The notes under the pieces are model-generated. The model saw only the letters and a program-made list of their open reading frames with translations, did not search any database and was not told where the DNA came from. Positions 27,327-36,726 of a DNA stretch of 64,000 nt are shown here, one piece after another (the first letter of the stretch is position 1; each line of letters starts with the position of its first letter). Location: positions 124,001 through 188,000 of the forward strand of contig JACCEK010000003.1 of the NCBI GenBank assembly GCA_020112395.1. Direction: 5' to 3'. The position numbers and the translations under genes are program-made. The DNA comes from Aerococcaceae bacterium DSM 111021. GTDB lineage: Bacteria > Bacillota > Bacilli > Lactobacillales > Aerococcaceae.

Positions 27327-30300
27327 ATGCAAACACCCTATATTAATACGAAAACACGTATTATTCCAAAAATTTATGCGTATCGAACACCAAGTAACAT
27401 AGAAAAACAAGGTTGGTTTAAAATTGGTTATACAGAAAGAGACGTAGATAGGCGGATTCGTGAACAAACGCATACGGTCGGTATTACTCCTGAAAAGTTG
27501 TGGGACTATGTCGCACGTTTCAATGACGGGTATTATTTCAATGACCATGATTTCCATGCCTACTTGGTTCGTAAAGGTATTCCTAGAGAGAGCGGCACTG
27601 AATGGTTTAATTTTGAAAATGATGTAAGTAAATCAAAGCGAATGGTTTCTGCTTTTATGTTAAAAGAAGACATTCATGAGTTAGAAGGTTCTGTAAAATC
27701 TGAGAGTTACGTTCTAAGACAAGAACAAGCCAAAGCTGTCGAAATGACTGCTGAATATTTCAAAAGTCGTGAGTCAGAAGAGTTTTTGTGGAATGCTAAA
27801 CCAAGATTTGGAAAAACTTTAACTACTTACGATTTGATTAAAGAAATGGAATTTTCAAATGTTTTAATATTAACAAATAGACCAGCAGTCGGAAATTCAT
27901 GGGTGGATGATTACGAAAAATTTATTAAGTATGATAAAGAACATAATTATCACTTTGTAAGTGATAGTCCTGCGATTGCACACAGAGATATTTTAAGTCG
28001 GAATGAATACACAGAAAAATTAATAGATTTAGGGGCTTCAAAACAAATTGCATTTGTTAGTTTGCAGGATTTAAAAGGTTCTGCTTACTTTGGAGGGGAT
28101 TATCCAAAATTACGCTGGATCAGAGACTTAAATTGGGACTTAGTAGTAATTGATGAGGCACATGAGGCTGTTGACACGAATAAAACTGAGTTTGCCTTAG
28201 AGAGAATTAAAACGGACTACATATTGCATCTTTCAGGGACCCCTTTTAAACAAATTGCTAGTGATAAATTTGAATCCCATCAAATATTTAACTGGTCTTA
28301 TATGGATGAGCAGGAAGCGAAAGCGAACTGGGATGAAAGTGAAACTGATGAACATAATCCATATGAAGAATTACCTACTTTAAACATGTATACATATCAA
28401 ATGTCGAACATGATTGTTAACCGAATTAAACAAGGTGCTGATTTAGAGGAAGAGACGAATGTGGATTATGCTTTTGATCTGAATGAATTTTTTTCTACTG
28501 ATGATAAGGGCAATTTAATTTATGAAGCAGATGTCTTAAATTGGCTAGATTCTTTAACAAGTAATCAAAAATATCCATTTTCTACTCCAGAATTAAGAAA
28601 TGAATTAAAGCATACTTTATGGTTGTTGAATAGAGTAGATAGTGCCAAAGCCCTTGCTAATATTTTACGAAATCACCCCGTATTTGAAAACTATGAAGTT
28701 GTTTCTGTAGCTGGAGATGGAAAACTTGAACAAATTAATGGAGAAGAAATAGAGGTTGATGAAGAGAATGTTGACGGTCGAAATAGTGCATTAGAACGAG
28801 TAAAAAATGCAATAGCTAATAATGACAAAACAATTACTCTCACAGTTGGCCAATTGACAACAGGTGTAACTGTTCCTGAGTGGTCTGGTGTTCTGATGTT
28901 AAGCAATGTTAAATCTCCAGCTCTTTATATGCAAGCAGGATTTCGTGCTCAAAATCCTCATAAATGGTCGGATAGAGATGCTGAAGGTAATCCAGTAACT
29001 TATCGAAAACAAAATGCTTACATTTTTGACTTTGCACCTGAGAGAACTTTAGATATTATTGATGAATTTGCGAATAATTTAAATAGTGCAACCTCCGGCG
29101 GAAGTGGCACAATGGAAGAACGTGAAGATAATATAAAGCGTTTGCTAAATTTCTTTCCAGTTATTGGCGAAGATACTGACGGTCAAATGACTGAATTAGA
29201 TGCCAAACAAGTTCTTACTTTACCAAAAAGAATTAAATCACGAGAGGTAGTTCGTCGTGGATTCATGAGTAACTTATTATTTAATAATATTGCAGGTATA
29301 TTCCGATCTAAAAAGGCCTTAGATATTATCAATAAGTTTGAAAAAACAGAGCAGGGTAAATTAACGACAAATAAAGATAAAGTAGATTCGAAAGATGTAG
29401 AAGATTTAAACGTAGATGAAGAAGGAAATGCATATGTAGAAGATGAAGTTGTCGAAGAGAAAAGAGACAGACTTTTTGGTGACAAGATTTACGAGAGACA
29501 AGAAATCGAGGAGATTGTTCAACCTGCAGATATAGGTCTTACAACCAATATTCAAGTTCGAGAAAAGTTAAGTGATGCTCTAAGCAAAGAATTAGAGCCA
29601 AGCTTTGATAAAATGCGTACGGAGTATGGGCTGACTATCAACCAACGGAAGCAAAAAGAGCGTGCTGCTAAAGAAAAGATTGATAGAGCAACGGAAACAT
29701 TTGAAGCAGAGTTAAAAGCGCGTCAGGCAGATCGTAAAGCCCAATTAGAAGATGACGGTGCATTAGAAGATCCTAAAAAAGTTGAGGAAGAAAACAAAAC
29801 CTTTAGTGAAGAAACCTATAATGACCTAAAAGCTAAAATAGAGGAAATAGTTTTAGAAACGACTACTGAAATTATAGAAGAACATGAAGTAAATCAAGAA
29901 GAGAAGAAAAAGAATACCGTAGAAGATGATATACGATCAAACTTACGTGGGTTTTCTAGAGCCATACCTAGTTTTATCATGGCATATGGGAATGAAGATT
30001 TAAATTTAATGAACTTTGATGAGTATGTTAGTGATGAAGTATTTTATGATGTTACAGGTGTTACATTAGAAGAGTTCATTTTCTTACGAGATGGTGGAAC
30101 GTATGTTGATGATGAAGGTGAAGAACAACAATTTAATGGTAACTTGTTTAACGAAGTAGTATTTAATGAATCTATACTTGAATTTTTACGCAAGAAATCT
30201 GAGTTATCAAACTACTTTGAAGAAACCGATGAGAATATTTATGACTATATTCCACCTCAAAATACCAATCAAATTTATACGCCTAAATGGGTTGTTCAAA

Positions 30301-30653
30301 AGATGGTACAACAATTAGAAGATGAAAATCCAGGTATTTACGATGATTCTTCTAAGACCTTTATTGATTTGTATATGAAGTCAGGTTTATACATCACAGA
30401 AGTCGTTAAAAGATTGTATAACAGTGAAGTAATCAAGTCAGAGATTCCTGATGATTATGACCGTCTGAAACATATACTTGAGAACCAAGTGTATGGATTA
30501 GCGCCTACAGAGATTATTTATAGAATCGCAACTAGTTTTATCTTTAGTGAATTGACCGAAGGCATTAGTCAAAAGAACTTTGCACAATTAGATGCCTATC
30601 CATATGCAGAAGCCGGAACTTTAGAAGAAACATTAGATGAAGTGTTTGAGTGA
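27327..30653 (+). CDS. GIY-YIG nuclease / DEAD-like helicase / degenerate methylase fusion
   Basis: An 1108-aa multidomain protein. Residues 1-100 form a T5orf172/GIY-YIG nuclease (IYAYRTPSN...GWFKIGYTERDVDRRIREQ). Residues about 130-590 form a superfamily 2 helicase with Walker A-like PRFGKT, DEAH in VVIDEAHEAVD, LSGTPF (motif III) and a later QAGFRAQNP motif. An acidic coiled region (about 720-890) follows. The tail (about 985-1100) has YTPKWVVQKMVQQ and FIDLYMKSGLYITEV, which looks like methylase motif X/I with the glycine/cysteine core lost. It likely translocates and cleaves unmodified DNA with the upstream methylase. Confidence 0.78.
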   Translation: MQTPYINTKTRIIPKIYAYRTPSNIEKQGWFKIGYTERDVDRRIREQTHTVGITPEKLWDYVARFNDGYYFNDHDFHAYLVRKGIPRESGTEWFNFENDVSKSKRMVSAFMLKEDIHELEGSVKSESYVLRQEQAKAVEMTAEYFKSRESEEFLWNAKPRFGKTLTTYDLIKEMEFSNVLILTNRPAVGNSWVDDYEKFIKYDKEHNYHFVSDSPAIAHRDILSRNEYTEKLIDLGASKQIAFVSLQDLKGSAYFGGDYPKLRWIRDLNWDLVVIDEAHEAVDTNKTEFALERIKTDYILHLSGTPFKQIASDKFESHQIFNWSYMDEQEAKANWDESETDEHNPYEELPTLNMYTYQMSNMIVNRIKQGADLEEETNVDYAFDLNEFFSTDDKGNLIYEADVLNWLDSLTSNQKYPFSTPELRNELKHTLWLLNRVDSAKALANILRNHPVFENYEVVSVAGDGKLEQINGEEIEVDEENVDGRNSALERVKNAIANNDKTITLTVGQLTTGVTVPEWSGVLMLSNVKSPALYMQAGFRAQNPHKWSDRDAEGNPVTYRKQNAYIFDFAPERTLDIIDEFANNLNSATSGGSGTMEEREDNIKRLLNFFPVIGEDTDGQMTELDAKQVLTLPKRIKSREVVRRGFMSNLLFNNIAGIFRSKKALDIINKFEKTEQGKLTTNKDKVDSKDVEDLNVDEEGNAYVEDEVVEEKRDRLFGDKIYERQEIEEIVQPADIGLTTNIQVREKLSDALSKELEPSFDKMRTEYGLTINQRKQKERAAKEKIDRATETFEAELKARQADRKAQLEDDGALEDPKKVEEENKTFSEETYNDLKAKIEEIVLETTTEIIEEHEVNQEEKKKNTVEDDIRSNLRGFSRAIPSFIMAYGNEDLNLMNFDEYVSDEVFYDVTGVTLEEFIFLRDGGTYVDDEGEEQQFNGNLFNEVVFNESILEFLRKKSELSNYFEETDENIYDYIPPQNTNQIYTPKWVVQKMVQQLEDENPGIYDDSSKTFIDLYMKSGLYITEVVKRLYNSEVIKSEIPDDYDRLKHILENQVYGLAPTEIIYRIATSFIFSELTEGISQKNFAQLDAYPYAEAGTLEETLDEVFE

Positions 30654-30665
30654 TAGTTTATAACT

Positions 30666-30700
30666 AACCCCATATCCATTAGTATAGGATATGGGGTTTT
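30666..30700 (+). terminator. Terminator between the helicase and Mrr genes
   Basis: AACCCCATATCC pairs with GGATATGGGGTT and is followed by TTTTC. It implies that mrr is expressed by readthrough or from its own promoter. Confidence 0.8.
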
Positions 30701-30723
30701 CAAAAAGGAGAGCTATTTTAGTA

Positions 30724-31650
30724 ATGAAACCAAAAATTATGGATGAAAAGACAACATACGATCGAGAAGACTTAATTATGAAAGCGGTTTTAAAGTCTTT
30801 GGTTGACTTAGGAGGAATTGCAGAACGTAAGGATATCAAGCGTGATATATATGATAATTCTACACTTATTCCTGAAGATTATATTGATTATACTAGTAAG
30901 TCAAAACAAACTGGGAATGAGTATAAACCATTTAATTATCAATTTAGTTTTGCAATTAAACATCTAATGTTAGCTGGATTTGTAAAGTATCCAAATAGAG
31001 GTGAAGTTGAACTAACAGAAAAAGGTCGAAAGGTTAACTTGGAAAATTTTGATCCTCTTAAAGAAGTACGTGTCATTTCAGAACCAGCAATGAAAGAAGA
31101 GTCAGAGAAAAGAAAAACTAAGAAGCAAATAACTGAAACTGTGGAAATAGAACCTGAAGAGGAAGTAATAGATTCAGAAGGAATAGAAGAGGTCTGGAGA
31201 GCTCAACTTAATGAAGCACTCAAAAAGATGTCTCCTGATAAATTTGAAATGTTTGCTAGAGGTTTGATGAATCGAATGGGGATAGAATTAGATAAATCAA
31301 TCGGAATACAAGCTACAGCAGACGGTGGGCTTGATGGATTTGGGTACATAACAGCAGATGACTTTAGAACCACTCGAGTTGCACTTCAAGCAAAACGCTG
31401 GGAAGGTAAGGTAAGCTCTCCAGAAATCGATAAGTTTCGTGGAGCAATGGATAAGTATAATGCAGAATATGGCATTTTCATAACGACTTCCGACTATACA
31501 AGATCTGCAATTGAAGCATCAAGAATTGGAACACGAGTTATTACTTTAATTAATGGTGATGATATATGTGACTTGGTAGCTAAGTATGAGTTTTATGTAA
31601 CTCCTGTAACTACTTATGAGTTGAATGATTTTTATTTTGAGGAAGAGTAA
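30724..31650 (+). CDS. Mrr-type restriction endonuclease
   Basis: A 308-aa protein; ATG 30724 follows AAAGGAG (a longer frame from 30691 crosses the SD). The N-terminal winged-helix Mrr_N domain (about 1-110) is linked by a charged stretch to Mrr_cat. There, GIQATADGGLDGFG and ALQAKRWEG give the D...QxK nuclease core, followed by the family's FRGAMDKYNAEYGIFITTSDY. Mrr enzymes cut modified or foreign DNA. It ends the restriction block and probably supplies a second nuclease. Confidence 0.88.
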   Translation: MKPKIMDEKTTYDREDLIMKAVLKSLVDLGGIAERKDIKRDIYDNSTLIPEDYIDYTSKSKQTGNEYKPFNYQFSFAIKHLMLAGFVKYPNRGEVELTEKGRKVNLENFDPLKEVRVISEPAMKEESEKRKTKKQITETVEIEPEEEVIDSEGIEEVWRAQLNEALKKMSPDKFEMFARGLMNRMGIELDKSIGIQATADGGLDGFGYITADDFRTTRVALQAKRWEGKVSSPEIDKFRGAMDKYNAEYGIFITTSDYTRSAIEASRIGTRVITLINGDDICDLVAKYEFYVTPVTTYELNDFYFEEE

Positions 31651-31736
31651 ATATAGACTGTTGTATAACTTATTAATGAACTGTTAATTTATAAAACTAT
31701 AAAGTGTATATTAAGGAGACATATAGTTAAAAAAAT

Positions 31737-32463
31737 GATTTTCATATACATACTATTCCTAGTGAAAAAGACTATAAATTTGAATTCTCATTAGAGTGGT
31801 TAAAAGATTATGTAACTAAGACAAATTTAGACGCCATTACAATTACTAATCATGATTTATTTGATATGGATAATTTCTTGGAAATAAAGAAGTCGTTAGA
31901 AAAATTAAATTGTGAAGTTTATCCAGGAATAGAGTTAAGTTTAGAAGAAGGACATGTAAATATTGTATTTGATCCTTATGATGCAGAGAACTTATCAACA
32001 TTTCCCTCATGGATTGAGCGCAATAAAACTGATTCAAAGTCTAATATTACTACAGACATGAACATTAATAATATGAAAAATTGGGAGAATGGTATTTATA
32101 TTTTGAATTGGGAAAAAGTAATTCGTTAAATGTGCCTCAAAAACTTGAAAATGTAACTGCAGTTGGGGGTATATCTAATCAGTCAAAATTTCAGTCTGTA
32201 TATTTAAAAGATGATGTACTAACTCCTGTCTTATTTAGTGATGCGCATGCTACTAAAAAAGATCCTGAAGCTAAGAGAAATGACATTCATAGGCTTAAAT
32301 ATAATAATACTTTTTTACAAATGTTGATGATTTTAGTTTAATAATTAACCCTGTAGGAAAAGAAATAATTGAGCAACTTACTGCAAAAATTGAAGAGTTT
32401 CATACAAATATGCCAGATATTAAAAAAGAAATATACAGTAAATTTCCTAAATTTGATTATTAA
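31737..32463 (+). pseudogene. PHP-domain phosphoesterase, frameshifted
   Basis: The plus strand encodes a PHP-family metal-dependent phosphoesterase in three frames: DFHIHTIPSEKDY...ITITNHDLF...YPGIELS (31737 to about 32105), then NVPQKLENVTAVGGISN...LFSDAHATKKDPEAKRNDIH (to about 32310), then FFTNVDDFSLIINPVGKEI to TAA at 32461-32463. Both shifts fit one-base losses, near a GGGAAAAAG run and a T6 run. There is no valid start after the SD AAGGAG (31713-31718), because TAA at 31728 intervenes. The HxH and SDAH metal motifs resemble the PHP part of TrlF-type defence proteins, without an ATPase. Confidence 0.78.
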
Positions 32464-32589
32464 ATCTAACTTAATTTAATTAAAGTACTTTTCAAAAATA
32501 TAGTTGTATGCTAGAAAATTAAGTGCAAATCAGTACCATGCAACTATAAAAATTGACACTAAAGGGTCATTTTTTGTAAGGGAGATAAT

Positions 32590-33435
32590 ATGAGTGTAAA
32601 TGAATCAGGACTAAATAGAACTAAAAAAAATGATGTGCAGTTGCAGACAAAACTTATAAACTTAAGAAGAAAAAGAGATGCTGCTGTTAAAAAAATTAAC
32701 AAAATTAGTAAAAAAAATAAAAATACTTCAGCAGAGATTAAAAAATTAAAGCGATATAGTAATGGTTTAATTACAATAGAAAGTAACATAACAAAATTAT
32801 TACAAGAGATACAGAAAAATTCTGAAAAAATGGAAGAGTATAGAAAGAAAGTATCTAAAGAACAAGGCAATCGGTTAGCAGATTTGACGAAATTAATGAA
32901 AGGCAATGAGGGAATTAACGAAGGATATATAAACAATCAAATAGAGCTTCAAGTTAAGTTAGATGAACTAGCATCTGACATTAAAGAATCAGTTAACCGC
33001 AAAGAAATAATAGAATATGATGTATTTCTTTCACATTCAAGTTTAGATAAAGAAGAATATGTCGCAGAATTATCTGACAAGTTAGAAGAAAAAGGTCTTT
33101 CTGTTTTTGAAGATATTAAAGTTTTTAAAAATGGTCAAAGTCAAACAGACATGATGAACTTTGGAATATTAAATTCAAGATTTGTAGTAGTTTTCTTATC
33201 AGTAAACTTTATTGAAAGTGGTTGGTCTGATTACGAATTTAAAAGTTTTTTAAACCGAGAAATAAATGAGAAAGAAATTATTATTTTACCAATATGGCAT
33301 AATGTAACAGTTGAAGAAGTAAAGAATTATAATCCGTATCTAGTAGATAAATATGCCCTAAATACATCAAAATATTCTTTGGATCAAGTTGTAGACAGTA
33401 TATATCAAGTGATTCAAGATTCAAAAGAAAGTTAA
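32590..33435 (+). CDS. Coiled-coil TIR-domain protein
   Basis: A 281-aa protein. Residues 1-135 are Lys/Glu-rich and strongly predicted coiled coil. Residues about 141-275 are a TIR domain: YDVFLSHSSLDKEEYV, the LEEKGLSVFEDI strand-helix, MNFGILNSRFVVVFLS, and SGWSDYEFKSF, whose Glu (about residue 216) is the position of the NAD-cleaving glutamate. Bacterial TIR proteins deplete NAD or make cyclic ADP-ribose signals during phage infection. The ATG follows AAGGGAG. No obvious effector partner (ThsA-like) is adjacent; the neighbour is the broken PHP gene. Confidence 0.85.
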   Translation: MSVNESGLNRTKKNDVQLQTKLINLRRKRDAAVKKINKISKKNKNTSAEIKKLKRYSNGLITIESNITKLLQEIQKNSEKMEEYRKKVSKEQGNRLADLTKLMKGNEGINEGYINNQIELQVKLDELASDIKESVNRKEIIEYDVFLSHSSLDKEEYVAELSDKLEEKGLSVFEDIKVFKNGQSQTDMMNFGILNSRFVVVFLSVNFIESGWSDYEFKSFLNREINEKEIIILPIWHNVTVEEVKNYNPYLVDKYALNTSKYSLDQVVDSIYQVIQDSKES

Positions 33436-33447
33436 AGTCTGAATGAA

Positions 33448-33475
33448 AGTGGTATACATGTTGATTTATACCACT
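33448..33475 (+). terminator. Hairpin after the TIR gene
   Basis: AGTGGTATA and TATACCACT form a perfect 9-bp stem 12 bases after the stop, but no T run follows. It may be a weak terminator or 3'-stabilising structure. Confidence 0.45.
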
Positions 33476-33909
33476 AGTGAGCGGAAAGGTTATGGTAAGA
33501 AAAAATATTATTAGAATGAAGACAAGGGTGTATTGGAATCTGGGAAGTAGATGGTTCTGACATGCTAATTTGGTTAAAACAATATTTATAATATCTAACT
33601 ATTCAGATGATAGATGAATGCTAGTTTTAAGGATCACACTAATTTAGTGTCTGTGCTTGTCTTATTTAATAACTTCGTAGTATAAAATATACTTCAAATA
33701 GAGTAGAAATTTTAAGGTGTAGTTAAGGTTTTTTCTTCACAAATCATAGGCGTATGCATGAAATTCTAGTACAAACCATTACTATATGGCCATAAACACT
33801 GATGAAAAAGGGTAGGTCAGAACTTTAAAATATTATACTGCCAGTTTTTTAATTCCTTTTAACAAGTATTTCCATCATTGATATAGTACACAAGTAAAGA
33901 ATACATACA
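33476..33909. other. Non-coding right edge of the island
   Basis: An AT-rich stretch without a supported gene. It includes AAACCATTACTA (33773-33784), also present downstream of ssrA (16695-16706). Confidence 0.4.
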
Positions 33910-33946
33910 AAAAAGGAGTCGCCATTAACTTGGCAACTCCTTTTTA
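33910..33946 (-). terminator. Terminator of dacA
   Basis: AAGGAGT-GCCA and TGGC-ACTCCTT (one mismatch) are flanked by A and T runs; it works on the minus strand 10 bases after the dacA stop. Confidence 0.85.
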
Positions 33947-33955
33947 TCGAGTTTA

Positions 33956-35149
33956 TTAATTAAACACTCCAAAGATATCTCGCATGAAGTTAGTCACCGC
34001 GTTGTCGCGATTATTCTCTACAGGTGCAGCATCTTCAGCAGAAGCGTCTTGACCTTCTGTTGTTTCTTCAGTGGTCTCTTCAATACTTGGGTTATTTCTC
34101 AAGTTATTAGGTAAATTTAATTCATACATCTCTGGATAATCTAACAATCCATCAAGTAGAATTTCAATCTCCCAATATGAACTCATGCCTTCACCAAACG
34201 TTCCCATAGCTACAGCAATGAAGTTACGATCATTTTGATTACCAGTTGCAACAAAGTTCAATCCAGCAGCATCAGTGAAACCAGACTTCAAGCCAGTAAT
34301 ACCAGAACGACCATAAGTGCCACCTTCAAGTAATTGGTTTGGATTGAATAAAATTTGTTCCTCGTCTGTACCTTCCATATAGGTATATTCACGGGTTGAT
34401 GTAATATCTAAGATTTGTGGATATTCTTCAATCGTATGTTGGGCCACTAAGGCCATATCTGCTGCGGACATCGTATTCTCGCTCATCTCATTCGAACCAG
34501 GCATCCACCATGATTCTGGCACTTCGATGTTTGGAGCACCTGAAGTTGAGTACATCTGAGCGTTTGTAATTCCCCACTCAGTAAGTTGATCTTGCATTGC
34601 TTGGACTGCAGCTTGTTCGCTACCGTAAATCTCCCACATTAATGCAGAAGTAGCATCATTAGCAGATTGTAACATCACGGCATACATTAAGTCTTCGACT
34701 GGGTATGTCATATCTTCTACTAACCATACGTTTGATAATTCAACGTTTGATGAGATATCGCGGACGATTTCTGTAGGAATCTCAATCTCTTGATCTAAAG
34801 ATAAAGTACCTTCATCAAGTGCTTTATACACTAGATACATCGACAATACTTTTGTCATTGAAGCAATCGGATACGGAACGTTTCCTTCTTGATGCGCAAG
34901 AATTTTATTCGTCTCTTGATCGATGACAACATATGAACGAGCGTCTAAGTTGCTATCGTACCATTCTTGTAATTCAGTAGGGTACTCTTCGGGCATATCA
35001 ATCGATTCTGAAGGTTCTAACAAGACATTTTCAGAATTGAAAATAGGTGTTTTACTTACAGCTTCAGCTGTAGTTGGATATAGATTGGCAAAGCAAGTGC
35101 TCGTTAAAATGAGCACTGTGAGCCACTTTATTGTTCTTTTATTGAACAA
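33956..35149 (-). CDS. dacA: D-alanyl-D-alanine carboxypeptidase (S11, PBP5-type)
   Basis: A secreted/membrane-associated enzyme that trims the terminal D-Ala from peptidoglycan pentapeptides. TTG start at 35149 after GAGGAGG. A signal peptide (KRTIKWLTVLILTSTCFA) is followed by the three active-site motifs: SMTK (near residue 97), SAN (SANDATSAL) and KSG (GLKSGFTDAAG). The C-terminal 45 residues are acidic, then hydrophobic (FMRDIFGVF), possibly an amphipathic anchor. Length is 397 aa. The promoter on minus is TTGAAT (35209-35204), 16-base spacer, TATAAT (35187-35182). Confidence 0.92.
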   Translation of the reverse strand: MFNKRTIKWLTVLILTSTCFANLYPTTAEAVSKTPIFNSENVLLEPSESIDMPEEYPTELQEWYDSNLDARSYVVIDQETNKILAHQEGNVPYPIASMTKVLSMYLVYKALDEGTLSLDQEIEIPTEIVRDISSNVELSNVWLVEDMTYPVEDLMYAVMLQSANDATSALMWEIYGSEQAAVQAMQDQLTEWGITNAQMYSTSGAPNIEVPESWWMPGSNEMSENTMSAADMALVAQHTIEEYPQILDITSTREYTYMEGTDEEQILFNPNQLLEGGTYGRSGITGLKSGFTDAAGLNFVATGNQNDRNFIAVAMGTFGEGMSSYWEIEILLDGLLDYPEMYELNLPNNLRNNPSIEETTEETTEGQDASAEDAAPVENNRDNAVTNFMRDIFGVFN

Positions 35150-35181
35150 ATTGATGACCTCCTCAAATTTAATACCAATTT

Positions 35182-35209
35182 ATTATAGCGAACTATTCCG
35201 ACAATTCAA
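35182..35209 (-). promoter_or_regulatory. dacA promoter
   Basis: Minus strand TTGAAT (35209-35204), 16-base spacer, TATAAT (35187-35182). Confidence 0.6.
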
Positions 35210-35350
35210 AGAGGACATTGTCAAATAATTTGTTTTACATGGATTTTCACAGAAAATTCAAACTTTGTTTATGTTTTCATAAAATAAGTATTATTAAAAA
35301 GTATAAAAGTAGACTATAATGTATCTAATCACACAGAAGGGGGATGGGAA

Positions 35351-36511
35351 ATGAAATCGGCTTGGAAAAATTATATTCGACCTAATTTGTTTTATATAGT
35401 TTCTATTGCCATATTACTACCTATTTATCTCCATGCAGTTGTATTACTAATTGCGATTATCTACTTAATATGGCAGAAGCGTAGTTTAGTTATGCATACG
35501 TTTATTAAAAACAAGTGGTTGAGTATATTTATTATATATGTCCTCATCGTTTCATTAATAAATCAAAATTATACGGGTGTATTGATTACTTTAGTTTTTT
35601 TCTTATTTGCGATTTATTTCAGCAGTTATTTACAGTGGATCACAATAGAAAGATATCTAAAGACATTGAACATCTTCGTACTAGGAAGTATCCCAGTAGC
35701 TATCTATGCTTTAATTGTTTATTTGGCTTATGTTTTTCGTGAAGGGTATACAATCTTGTATGTCTTTCAATACGCTAATGTTCAAACACGAGCTGAATCA
35801 ACTTTCTTTAATCCTAATTATTACGGACTGTTTTGTATTTTTGCGATCAATATAGCAATGTATCTTCTATTAAAAAGCGATTATGCAAAACGATTTAAGA
35901 ATTATTATTATGCATCTATTGCATTAAACCTAATATGTATATTGTTAACTGCTTCACGCATGGTCTTACCAACAGTTGCAGTCGCCATAGTCTGGTTTAT
36001 CTTTTGGACTAAGCGGTCATATGTTTGGTATATGTTAGGAGTGACAGCTATTGGTGGTATTGCTTTAATTGTCAATCCGGATTTGATACCCCGATTTAGT
36101 TCAATTGCTTATGCATTTGAAGATCGCTTTGCGCTTTGGGAGGTAGGCTGGCAAATATTCTTAAGTAATCCATTGTTTGGTCGTGGGGCCATGAGTTATA
36201 TGAATCTATATTATTTATATACGGACAAAGCTGATATGCATGCACATCAATTAGGCGTAAATACGTTAGCGGATTACGGTATTTTAGGAGTAATTATCCT
36301 GATGTTAATGTTGAAAGACTACACCAAATCAATCATTAGGTTATCTAAAGAGCTAACTTATCGTAAGGAGTTTGCTTTAATATCGACAATGATTGTCACT
36401 GTTATAGTTCATGGAATGATGGATGTATCAATATTATGGACACAAACAGGGTACATATTCTTAGCAGTTATTTTACCAATACAACAACTAACTGAGAAAA
36501 GAATGAAATAA
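35351..36511 (+). CDS. O-antigen ligase / Wzy-like polysaccharide membrane protein
   Basis: A 386-aa integral membrane protein with about ten hydrophobic segments. The central extracellular loop region (AESTFFNPNYYGLFC...) and the later GRGAMSYMNLYYL...HAHQLGVNTLADYGILG match the O-antigen ligase/polymerase superfamily (PF04932-type). The family polymerises or transfers surface glycans. It is isolated here, with no other polysaccharide genes nearby. SD AAGGGGGATGGG; a promoter with TATAAT at 35315-35320 lies upstream. Confidence 0.75.
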   Translation: MKSAWKNYIRPNLFYIVSIAILLPIYLHAVVLLIAIIYLIWQKRSLVMHTFIKNKWLSIFIIYVLIVSLINQNYTGVLITLVFFLFAIYFSSYLQWITIERYLKTLNIFVLGSIPVAIYALIVYLAYVFREGYTILYVFQYANVQTRAESTFFNPNYYGLFCIFAINIAMYLLLKSDYAKRFKNYYYASIALNLICILLTASRMVLPTVAVAIVWFIFWTKRSYVWYMLGVTAIGGIALIVNPDLIPRFSSIAYAFEDRFALWEVGWQIFLSNPLFGRGAMSYMNLYYLYTDKADMHAHQLGVNTLADYGILGVIILMLMLKDYTKSIIRLSKELTYRKEFALISTMIVTVIVHGMMDVSILWTQTGYIFLAVILPIQQLTEKRMK

Positions 36512-36524
36512 ATTAAAAAAAGCA

Positions 36525-36553
36525 TTGCACTCCGAATTTCTATGTGGTACTAT
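36525..36553 (+). promoter_or_regulatory. Promoter of the infC-rpmI-rplT operon
   Basis: TTGCAC (36525-36530), 17-base spacer, TACTAT (36548-36553) preceded by TGG (extended -10). Confidence 0.7.
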
Positions 36554-36559
36554 GTATTA

Positions 36560-36690
36560 GTTGAGAAAACAAGTAGAAACAAGCCGTTTCTCGCCAAAGT
36601 GAATTTGGCAAATACATAGTCTGCCACTGGGAGTGGTGTGTCTATAATTAACGGCGAGTTTATATTTATTTTATAAACTTGCTTTTTTTG
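36560..36690 (+). promoter_or_regulatory. L20-type ribosomal leader with attenuator
   Basis: A structured leader precedes infC. It ends in a terminator hairpin, GCGAGTTTATA (36654-36664) paired with TATAAACTTGC (36672-36682), and seven T residues. In Firmicutes the L20 protein binds such leaders to shut the operon off; the position and operon match, but the L20-binding fold was not modelled. Confidence 0.75.
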
Positions 36691-36726
36691 TTGTTACTTG
36701 TCTCTCAAAATCACATGGAGGTGGAG

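Noticed and set aside
33436-33955. Second copy of the ssrA 3' end as an attR
   Set aside because: I looked for the T-arm/acceptor sequence and did not find it; only an unrelated 12-bp match is present.
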